From positions 62,001 to 126,000 of the forward strand of contig NZ_JAYKKJ010000009.1 of the NCBI RefSeq assembly GCF_035969385.1: a stretch of DNA of 64,000 nucleotides, given 5' to 3'. Position 1 is the stretch's first letter. The number at the start of each line of letters is the position of its first letter. Below the pieces are notes generated by a model that saw only the letters and a list, made by a program, of their open reading frames with translations, ran no database searches and was not told the origin of the DNA. A program made the position numbers and the translations under genes. Shown here one piece after another: positions 40,866 through 47,660 of the stretch. The stretch is from SELP01 sp035969385. GTDB taxonomy: Bacteria; Pseudomonadota; Alphaproteobacteria; Rhodobacterales; Rhodobacteraceae.

Positions 40866-42437
40866 TTAGTTGGTGAATTGTGGCTCAGGGCTTATGCACG
40901 CCATGTAGCCGGCGTCCGGCGAACATCCCAAGAAGTCCGCAAGATAGGGAACCGTCATCGAAATTTGCGGGAAATAGGTGATCAGGAAGATCACCGCGAC
41001 CTCGACTGCAAGGAAGGGCAGGATCGCGCGGGCGATGGTTTCCACCCGCTCCCGGCTGACCGTTGAGGCGACGAACAACACCAGCCCCATGGGCGGGGTG
41101 GCAAGGCCGACGGTCAGGTTGACGCTCATGATGATGGCGAAGTGAACCGGGTGAACCCCCAGTTCGACGAAGATCGGGCCAAGGATCGGCCCAAGGATGA
41201 TGATCGCGGGCCCGGCGTCCAGGAACATGCCGACGATGAACAAGAGCACGTTGATCAGGAACAGAAGGACCAACGGGTTCTGACTCAGGCTCAGGATCTG
41301 TTCGGTCAGGATCTGCGGCGCATAGGACAGCGACACCACCGTCTTGAACGCCACCGCCGCACCGACCAGCATCAACACCGCCGAGGTGGCCAGCGCCGAG
41401 CGTGACAGCACCTCGATCAGGTCTTTCACGGTCATCGAGCGCAGCACGAAGAAGCTGACGATCAGCGCATAAAGGACCGCGATGGCCGAGGCCTCGGTCG
41501 GGGTCATCACCCCGATCAGGATGCCGCCAAGGATGATGATCGGGGTTTGCAGCGGCGCGATTGCCTTTTTGCAGACCATGCGGAAATCGTGGCTGACGCG
41601 GCGGCGGTAACCCATCATCAGCCCATGCGCGATGACGAGCATGACGGCAAAGACGATCCACAGGTTGATCTGGTGCAGCTTGTCGCCATTGTCGGCGAGC
41701 GTGGCCAGACCGACCCGCACCGAAAGGCCCGAATAGACGGCCATCAACAGGCCCGCCACATTCAGCCGCAGCAGCAGGAAGCTGACCCAGTATTCCACCG
41801 GGCTGACTGTCTGGTTCTTGGTGACGATCCGTTCCGCCTTGGGCAGGTCGTAACGGTCGGCCATGACGCGGACCATGATCATCAGTCCTACGCCGACAAG
41901 GATGCCCGGCACGATCCCGGCAAGGAACAGGGCCGCGACGCTTTCGCCCATGACATAGGCATAAATGATCATGATCCCCGAGGGCGGGATGATCGGCCCG
42001 ATCACCGAACTGGCCGCTGTCACGGCGGCGGCGAATTTGCGGGTATAGCCGTTCTTTTCCATCGCCGGGATCAGGGTGGACCCAAGGGCCGAGGTATCGG
42101 CCACCGCCGACCCGGACAGGCCCGCGAAAAGGATCGACGACAGGATGTTCACATGGGCCAGCCCGCCGCGCAGATGCCCCATGATCGCCTGCGAAAACTC
42201 CACCAGGCGGATGGTGATGCCGCCACGGTTCATGATCTCGCCCGCCAGCATGAAGAAGGGCAGGGCCATCAGCGGGAAGCTGTCCATCCCGTTGTAAAAA
42301 TTTCGATAGAGGACCGACAGTTGGCGGGCCTGATCGTCCAGAACCAACAGGCCGAAGGGGGCGGCCAGCAGGGCAAAAACCACCGGCAGGCCGATCATGA
42401 TCAGGATCAGGAAAAGGGGTAGAAACCACAACAGCAT
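40866..42437 (-). CDS. TRAP transporter large permease DctM
   Basis: A 523-residue large TRAP permease, the ion-coupled channel component, longer than the usual 420-440. The core motifs are ILFAGLSGSAVADTSALGS near residues 102-120, IIPPSGIMIIYA near 149-160 and GVMTPTEASA near 309. The extra length lies at about residues 190-298, with two more hydrophobic segments near 216-235 and 259-275. It pairs with the small permease, whose stop overlaps its start. Substrate as discussed for the operon. Confidence 0.93.
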   Translation of the reverse strand: MLLWFLPLFLILIMIGLPVVFALLAAPFGLLVLDDQARQLSVLYRNFYNGMDSFPLMALPFFMLAGEIMNRGGITIRLVEFSQAIMGHLRGGLAHVNILSSILFAGLSGSAVADTSALGSTLIPAMEKNGYTRKFAAAVTAASSVIGPIIPPSGIMIIYAYVMGESVAALFLAGIVPGILVGVGLMIMVRVMADRYDLPKAERIVTKNQTVSPVEYWVSFLLLRLNVAGLLMAVYSGLSVRVGLATLADNGDKLHQINLWIVFAVMLVIAHGLMMGYRRRVSHDFRMVCKKAIAPLQTPIIILGGILIGVMTPTEASAIAVLYALIVSFFVLRSMTVKDLIEVLSRSALATSAVLMLVGAAVAFKTVVSLSYAPQILTEQILSLSQNPLVLLFLINVLLFIVGMFLDAGPAIIILGPILGPIFVELGVHPVHFAIIMSVNLTVGLATPPMGLVLFVASTVSRERVETIARAILPFLAVEVAVIFLITYFPQISMTVPYLADFLGCSPDAGYMACISPEPQFTN

Positions 42438-43033
42438 CAGTCAGCCCCCGCCATGTCTTCGCCCCGAAGGTCGGTCAGCCGGTCGGCCCCGCCCATCAGG
42501 GTGATCAGGTTGCGCAGGATCAGCTCGACGTTCACGAGGATCAGCAGGTTGATCCCCACCCAAAGCGCCGCGTATTGATATTGGTTGGCGAACTTCGGCC
42601 CGCATTTGCCGACCTCGATCCCAAAGGGCCAGCGTAGCGAGGATGAACAGCCGCGCCCGGTCAGGCTGTCGACGTGGTTGTTCAGCCCCTTGTCCCAGGC
42701 GATGATCAGAACCCAGAACGAGATGCACAACAGGGCCAGCGACAGCAGCGTCGCGCCGATCTTGGGCAGGGCGCGTTCCAGCATGTCGATGGCGACGAAC
42801 CCGCCCTGCCGAAAGGCCAGCGGCGCCATCAGCCCGGTCATCCACAGCATTCCGAACCGGGCGCCTTCCTCGGTCCAGTTGGGGGCGTCGTTCAGCACAT
42901 AGCGGAAAAAGACCTGCCCAAGGATCAGGCAGACCATAACGGCAAGGGCCGCGACCGCGATGACGCGGCCGACGGCCAGAACAGCGTTGTTCAATCGCTC
43001 GAGGGGCCAAAGCAGCCCCATCAATACCGCCAT
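42437..43033 (-). CDS. TRAP transporter small permease DctQ
   Basis: A 198-residue small TRAP permease with four membrane helices; the segment VFFRYVLNDAPNWTEEGARF is the family signature. The ATG at 43033 has a GGGAGGACC ribosome site; an upstream in-frame TTG at 43060 has none. An insertion with a Cys-rich CSSSLRWPFGIEVGKC stretch lies between helices three and four. The stop overlaps dctM by one base. Confidence 0.9.
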   Translation of the reverse strand: MAVLMGLLWPLERLNNAVLAVGRVIAVAALAVMVCLILGQVFFRYVLNDAPNWTEEGARFGMLWMTGLMAPLAFRQGGFVAIDMLERALPKIGATLLSLALLCISFWVLIIAWDKGLNNHVDSLTGRGCSSSLRWPFGIEVGKCGPKFANQYQYAALWVGINLLILVNVELILRNLITLMGGADRLTDLRGEDMAGAD

Positions 43034-43050
43034 TGCGGTCCTCCCTATAT

Positions 43051-43101
43051 CGGGGCGCAATGCCCCGTCCCGTTGGATCGGCCGGGCTCTTTTCGGCCCG
43101 G
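43051..43101 (-). other. Intercistronic hairpins between flavin reductase and dctQ
   Basis: Two hairpins, CGGGGC/GCCCCG at 43051-43067 and CCGGGC/GCCCGG at 43082-43101, fill the 78-bp gap between the enzyme and transporter halves of the operon. They may stabilise or process the message so that the two halves are made at different levels. Confidence 0.4.
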
Positions 43102-43111
43102 TCCGGATGGA

Positions 43112-43621
43112 TCAGCCCGGCAGGCTGACCAGTTTGCCGCTTTGGAACAACAGCGGCGCGCCTTCGCGAAAGGCGGCGCGGCGGACGCGGCCCACCTGGA
43201 TCACGTGATCCCCCGCATCGTGCGAGGCCTCCAGATCACATTCGAAACAGGCAAGGCAGCCACCGATGATCGGCACGCCATGGTCTCCAACCTCCCAGTC
43301 CAGCCCCTCGAACGCCGTCTTGCTGCGGGCAAACCCCTCGCAGATATAGCGCTGATGGCTGTGGAGAACATGAATTGCGAAATGCTTGGCCTCGGCGAAA
43401 TGGTGGAACCGGTTTGACCCCTTCGCAGGGGACCACAGCACCAGCGGCGGATCAAGACTGACCGAGGAAAAGCTGTTCACCGTGATCCCCACCGGGCCTT
43501 CGTCGCTGTCGGTGGTGACAATGGTCACGCCAGTTGCGAATGCGCCCAGCGCGCTGCGGTAGCCACGCGAATCCGTTGTCGGGTCAAGAACCTGCATCTG
43601 ATGATCCCAGCCTCCGTCCAT
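43112..43621 (-). CDS. Flavin reductase, SmoA-like
   Basis: A 169-residue NAD(P)H:flavin oxidoreductase of the split-barrel FMN-binding family (flavin_reduct). The segments GAFATGVTIVTTDSD and VNSFSSVSLDPPLVLW are the family signatures, with FAIHVLHSHQ and GDHVIQVGRV further on. It supplies reduced FMN to a two-component monooxygenase; the partner is evidently the SsuD-like enzyme two genes upstream. The ATG at 43621 has GGGAGG upstream and lies one base beyond the aldo-keto reductase stop. The order flavin reductase, aldo-keto reductase and monooxygenase is that of SmoA, SmoB and SmoC. The enzyme type is firm, the pathway inferred. Confidence 0.88.
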   Translation of the reverse strand: MDGGWDHQMQVLDPTTDSRGYRSALGAFATGVTIVTTDSDEGPVGITVNSFSSVSLDPPLVLWSPAKGSNRFHHFAEAKHFAIHVLHSHQRYICEGFARSKTAFEGLDWEVGDHGVPIIGGCLACFECDLEASHDAGDHVIQVGRVRRAAFREGAPLLFQSGKLVSLPG

Positions 43622-43622
43622 G

Positions 43623-44510
43623 TCAGGCGACCTCCCGTCCCAGTGCCGCGGTATACAATTCGAACCAGCGTTCGCGGCCCATTTCCACCTTGAGCGCATC
43701 GGAAATCTTGGCGATCCGGCCAAGGTTGTTGGTGCCCATGACCGGCAGAATGCGGGCCGGATGGGCCAGCAGCCATGCGGTGGCCACGGCGGCGCGGTCG
43801 GTGCCGCTTTCGGCGGCGATCTGGTCCATCAGCCGGGTCAGGTCGGTATCTGCGGTCATCAGGCTGCCGCCACCCAGCGGGGACCACGCCATCGGCGGCA
43901 GGCCCCGTTCCTGAAGGAACGCCACATCGCCATTGGTTAACCCGTCATGGGCGGTCAGGCTCAGCTCGATCTGGTTGGTCACCAGCTTCGTCTTCATCGC
44001 CGATTGCAGAAGGGTCCAGTCCCAGGGTTTGAAGTTCGACACGCCCACGGCGCGGACCTTGCCGCTGGCCACAACCTCGTCCAGCGCCGCGCCGGTTTCA
44101 TGGTGATCCATGAACGGGTCGGGGCGGTGAACCAGTAGAAGGTCAATTTTGTCGATCCCCATCAGGCGCAGGGAATCGTCGACCGACTTCAGGATATGGG
44201 CGCGGCTGGTGTCGTAATACTTGACCTTGGCGTCCGAGAACCGGCCACAGGGGGCCACGATATCGCATTTGGTGACGATCTCGATCTGGTCCTTCAGGGC
44301 CGGGGTCAGCCCCGCACCCATGATCTCTTCGGCCATGTATTCGCCGTAGATGTCGGCCTGATCCATCGTGGTGATGCCCTGCTCAAGGCAGGCCTCGATC
44401 TTGGCCTGCACATGCGCGGGCGATGTGTCGGCATCATCGCCCAGCCTCCACAGGCCATAGACGATGCGGGAAAAGGACAGACCGTCCTGAATTTCGATCC
44501 GGTCCATCAT
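43623..44510 (-). CDS. Aldo-keto reductase, SmoB-like
   Basis: A 295-residue (alpha/beta)8-barrel aldo-keto reductase. The catalytic tetrad is Asp50, Tyr55, Lys81 and His128 (MDQADIYG, VTKCD and LLVHRPD), and the NADPH-binding SPLGGGSL and VMGTNNLGRI segments follow. In the sulfo-SMO pathway SmoB reduces 6-oxo-glucose, the product of sulfoquinovose desulfonation, to glucose. Its start overlaps the monooxygenase stop by 4 bp. Other substrates are possible for this broad family. Confidence 0.88.
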   Translation of the reverse strand: MMDRIEIQDGLSFSRIVYGLWRLGDDADTSPAHVQAKIEACLEQGITTMDQADIYGEYMAEEIMGAGLTPALKDQIEIVTKCDIVAPCGRFSDAKVKYYDTSRAHILKSVDDSLRLMGIDKIDLLLVHRPDPFMDHHETGAALDEVVASGKVRAVGVSNFKPWDWTLLQSAMKTKLVTNQIELSLTAHDGLTNGDVAFLQERGLPPMAWSPLGGGSLMTADTDLTRLMDQIAAESGTDRAAVATAWLLAHPARILPVMGTNNLGRIAKISDALKVEMGRERWFELYTAALGREVA

Positions 44511-45661
44511 TTGCGCTCTCCCGCGCCCAGCGGCGTTGCAGGGGTTTCGGCAGGAACCCGGCCATAGGCATGGGGCATCGAACAGGTCTTCAGCTCGGGC
44601 AGGACCAGCCGGCCAAAATGCTGCGCCTCGTCGATATGCGGGTAGCCCGAGAAGATGAAGGCGCGGATGCCCATCTTGCGATAGTCCTCGATCGCCGACA
44701 GCACCTGATCGGCAGAGCCGACCAGCGCCGCGCCACAGCCCGACCGCGCCCGGCCAACGCCGGTCCAGAGGTTCGGTTCGATGTATCCAAACTGGTCGGC
44801 CAATTCGCGGGCGCGGGCCTGATGCGACACGCCCAGCGACGCGCTGTCATGGGCCCGTTCGCGGATCAGGCGGCCGTATTCATCGTCCAGTTTAGACACA
44901 AGGCTTTCGGCGTATTCGCGGGCCTCGGCCTCGGTGTCGCGGACGATCATGTGCACCCGCAGACCATAATCCAGCGTCCGGTTGTGGCGTTCGGCGGCGG
45001 CGTTCACCGCCTTCATCCGCTCGGCCAGCTGGTCCTTCGTTTCCGGCCACATCAGGTAGACGTCGCAATGCTGGCCGCACAGTTCCAGCGCATCCGGCGA
45101 ATAGCCCCCGAAATACAGAAGCGGGCCGCCGGTCTGATAGGGGCGGACCGGATCGGTGGTCAGCCCTTCGAAATTGTAAATCTCGCCGTGGTAGTTGATC
45201 TCGTCCTGGGTCCAGGCCTGTTTCAGGATCTCCACCACCTCGCGCGACCGCTGGTAGCGATAGGAACTGTCGGCCTTTTCACCGGGGAAGTCCGACGAAA
45301 TGACGTTCAGCGTCAGCCGGCCCTTCATCATGTGATCCAATGTGGCCACCGTGCGGGCCAGCATGATCGGCTGCACCTCGCCGCAGCGGATCGCGGCCAG
45401 CATGTTGATTCGCTCGGTCAGCGGCGCCATTCCGGCAACAAAGCTCAGCGTGTCCTGTCCAACCTGATAGGACGACGGGGCAAGGATATTGCGGAACCCC
45501 TGTTTTTCCGCCTCAAGCACGATATCGCGGCAATGTTCCCAGGACGACCGCAACGCCCCGTCCGGAACGCCAAGATAGCGGTAGTCGTCCGAACAAAGTG
45601 CTGAAAACCAACTGACTTCGGCGGCATCAAGGTCCGGCGATGTGATCGGGACGACGGTCAT
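44507..45661 (-). CDS. LLM-class FMN-dependent monooxygenase, SsuD/SmoC-like
   Basis: A 384-residue bacterial luciferase-like, FMNH2-dependent monooxygenase of the alkanesulfonate type. It aligns by eye with E. coli SsuD through PNLWTGVGRARSGCGAALVG and FIFSGYPHIDEA. The active-site Arg and His are retained as Arg235 and His237 (LRVHMIVRD), as is Tyr340. The region holding Cys54 in SsuD differs: LAPSSYQVGQD has no Cys and an apparent two-residue insertion. The enzyme releases sulfite from a carbon-sulfonate bond. It is first in the operon and divergent from the GntR regulator. The ATG at 45661 was chosen over an upstream frame without ribosome site. Confidence 0.88.
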   Translation of the reverse strand: MTVVPITSPDLDAAEVSWFSALCSDDYRYLGVPDGALRSSWEHCRDIVLEAEKQGFRNILAPSSYQVGQDTLSFVAGMAPLTERINMLAAIRCGEVQPIMLARTVATLDHMMKGRLTLNVISSDFPGEKADSSYRYQRSREVVEILKQAWTQDEINYHGEIYNFEGLTTDPVRPYQTGGPLLYFGGYSPDALELCGQHCDVYLMWPETKDQLAERMKAVNAAAERHNRTLDYGLRVHMIVRDTEAEAREYAESLVSKLDDEYGRLIRERAHDSASLGVSHQARARELADQFGYIEPNLWTGVGRARSGCGAALVGSADQVLSAIEDYRKMGIRAFIFSGYPHIDEAQHFGRLVLPELKTCSMPHAYGRVPAETPATPLGAGERK

Positions 45662-45722
45662 TGGGGTCTTCCATTCGGTGGCTGTGTTCGCGTTCGATTG
45701 CCCCTTGCATAGCATCTGATTT

Positions 45723-45745
45723 TTGATGCATCAATGGTGTATCAA
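45723..45745. promoter_or_regulatory. Candidate operator between monooxygenase and gntR
   Basis: A perfect 12-bp palindrome TTGATGCATCAA at 45723-45734 is followed at once by a partial second half, TGGTGTATCAA, to 45745. It lies in the 128-bp divergent region and is the best candidate for the site of the GntR protein at 45790. It could control both directions. Confidence 0.55.
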
Positions 45746-45789
45746 TTTGCCGCATTGCCAAAGATGCGGCCAAGGGGGGAAACAGGGTT

Positions 45790-46512
45790 TTGGCGCGCAG
45801 CAGGCCGATTACGGCACTTCCGATCTATGTCCAGATCAGCGAGATGCTGATCCGCGATATCGCCGCCGGGCGTCTGGCCGACGGGGCCAAGCTGCCGCCC
45901 GAACGGGACATGGCCGCCTCGTTGAATACCGCCGTCGGAACCCTGCGAAAATCGCTGCGGATACTTGAGGAAAAAGGCCTGCTGGAACGGGTGCAGGGCT
46001 CTGGGAACTATATCCGACACAGACCCTCGGTCGCCTCTGTCTACTCCATGCTGCGGCTGGAACTGAAAGAAGGTGGGGGGATGCCCACGGCAGAGGTTCT
46101 GTCGGTCGATCTTCTGCCCAAGCCCGCAGGGGCGCCTGCCTTCGGACCGTCGTCGGACGGCTGGCGGTTCCGGCGTTTGCGCTTCCTGTCCGGCGTTCCC
46201 GCCGCGATGGAGGAAATCTGGCTCGACGGGTCTTTGGCAGAAACAATCGAGGCCGGGGCGGTCTCGGAATCGCTCTACCTCTTCTACCGCGAATCGCTGG
46301 GGGTCACGATCCTGTCGGCGGAAGACCGGGCTTCGGTCGCGCCGGTGCCCGACTGGACCGACCCGCGCTTTCCCATGCGGGTCGGAGAGATTGCAGGATA
46401 TGTCGAACGGGTCGGGCGCGACAGCCTGGGCCGGGCGGTGGAATTTTCACGTAACTGGTTCGACCCGAAAACGGTCAACTATGTCAGCCGGATCGGCGGA
46501 GGAAAAACATGA
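45790..46512 (+). CDS. GntR/HutC family transcriptional regulator
   Basis: A 240-residue regulator with an N-terminal GntR winged helix at about residues 8-75 (PIYVQISEMLIRDIAAG, LPPERDMAASLNTAVGTLRKSLRILEEKGLLERVQGSG) and a C-terminal UTRA ligand domain. It starts at TTG with GGGGGG upstream. It is divergent from the monooxygenase operon and its stop overlaps the Gfo/Idh/MocA gene by 4 bp. It most likely represses both units and is released by a pathway sugar. Confidence 0.87.
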   Translation: MARSRPITALPIYVQISEMLIRDIAAGRLADGAKLPPERDMAASLNTAVGTLRKSLRILEEKGLLERVQGSGNYIRHRPSVASVYSMLRLELKEGGGMPTAEVLSVDLLPKPAGAPAFGPSSDGWRFRRLRFLSGVPAAMEEIWLDGSLAETIEAGAVSESLYLFYRESLGVTILSAEDRASVAPVPDWTDPRFPMRVGEIAGYVERVGRDSLGRAVEFSRNWFDPKTVNYVSRIGGGKT

Positions 46513-47591
46513 TCAACTACGGGCTTATCGGCTGCGGCATGATGGGGCACGAACACATCCACAACATCGCGCTTCTGCCCGAGGCGCGGGTGACAGCCGT
46601 CTACGACCCGGTTGCCTCGCTGGCCGAACATGCGGCGAAAGAGGCGGGCGGCGCGACCGTCTGCGCCTCCATCGCTGATATGCTGGCGATAGACGATCTT
46701 GGCGCGCTGGTGATTGTCAGCCCCAACCACCTGCACGTCAGCCAGCTACGCGAAATCCGCGACACGCGCCCCTTGCCGATCCTCTGTGAAAAGCCGCTCT
46801 ATACCGATCCGGCGGATGTTGCGTTTCTGCAAGAGCTGATCGCGGACTACCCCGCCCCGATCTGGGTGGCGATGGAATACCGCTATATGCCGCCCATCGC
46901 CGCCCTGCTGGATCAGGCCGAGGGCGCGACCGGCGGGATCAAGATGCTGACGATCCGCGAACACCGCTTTCCCTTCCTGCCCAAGATCGGCGACTGGAAC
47001 CGGTTCAACGCTAATAAAGGCGGGACATTGGTCGAGAAATGCTGCCACTTCTTCGACCTGATGCGGCTGGTCCTGAAGGACGATCCGGTGCGCGTCATGG
47101 CCACCGGCGGGCAGTCGGTAAATCACCTGAACGAAACCTATGACGGGCAGGTTCCCGACATCTGGGACAATGCCTATGTCATCGTCGATTTTGCGGGCGG
47201 GGCGCGGGCGATGTTGGAATTGTGCATGTTCGCCGAAGGGTCGCGCTATCAGGAAGAGGTCACGGCGGTCGGTCCCACCGGCAAGATCGAGGCGCTGGTG
47301 CCCGGTCCGGGCCGGTTCTGGCCGAAGGATCTGGGTGATCCGCCGGTGCCGCAACTGATTGTCTCGCCGCGCAGCCCCAAGGGGCCCCGGATGTCCGAGA
47401 TTCCGGTCGACCCGACGCTTCTGGCCGCCGGGGATCACAACGGATCCACTTTCTACCAGCACCAGCGGTTCAATGCCGTGGTCCGGGGCGAAGGCACGCC
47501 CGAGGTGACGTTGGAAGACGGGATGTGGGCCGTCCGGATCGGGCTGGCCGCACAGGAAAGCGCCCGGACAGGGCAGGCTGTCAGCCTTTGA
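46509..47591 (+). CDS. Gfo/Idh/MocA family protein, candidate NAD+-dependent sulfoquinovosidase
   Basis: A 360-residue protein with an N-terminal Rossmann domain (GLIGCGMMG at residues 5-13) and the family EKP motif (Glu94-Lys95-Pro96 in LCEKPLY). The C-terminal domain contributes EYRY (123-126), Lys170 and the KGGTLVEKCCHFFD segment with His180. Such proteins are NAD(P)-dependent sugar dehydrogenases or redox-assisted glycosidases. Coupled to the regulator of a SmoABC-like operon that lacks a GH31 enzyme, it fits the GH188 sulfoquinovosidases, which use transient C3 oxidation by NAD+ and are reported in Roseobacters. The fold is certain, the activity inferred. Confidence 0.85.
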   Translation: MINYGLIGCGMMGHEHIHNIALLPEARVTAVYDPVASLAEHAAKEAGGATVCASIADMLAIDDLGALVIVSPNHLHVSQLREIRDTRPLPILCEKPLYTDPADVAFLQELIADYPAPIWVAMEYRYMPPIAALLDQAEGATGGIKMLTIREHRFPFLPKIGDWNRFNANKGGTLVEKCCHFFDLMRLVLKDDPVRVMATGGQSVNHLNETYDGQVPDIWDNAYVIVDFAGGARAMLELCMFAEGSRYQEEVTAVGPTGKIEALVPGPGRFWPKDLGDPPVPQLIVSPRSPKGPRMSEIPVDPTLLAAGDHNGSTFYQHQRFNAVVRGEGTPEVTLEDGMWAVRIGLAAQESARTGQAVSL

Positions 47592-47612
47592 TCCTTCGGA
47601 CGATCCGAAACA

Positions 47613-47640
47613 GAAAAGGGCGCCCGCGGGCGCCCTTTTC
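47613..47640. terminator. Bidirectional terminator
   Basis: A perfect 28-bp palindrome (arm GAAAAGGGCGCCCG) with A and T runs at its ends lies between the convergent Gfo/Idh/MocA gene and the acyl-CoA synthetase gene. It can serve both. Confidence 0.8.
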
Positions 47641-47660
47641 CATTGTTCATTGCGACCGGA

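Noticed and set aside
39772..43033. TRAP transporter taken as a standard C4-dicarboxylate system
   Set aside because: No dicarboxylate sensor or regulator is near, and the genes are in one operon with sulfonate-type monooxygenase genes; a sulfonate substrate explains the context better, though it is unproven.
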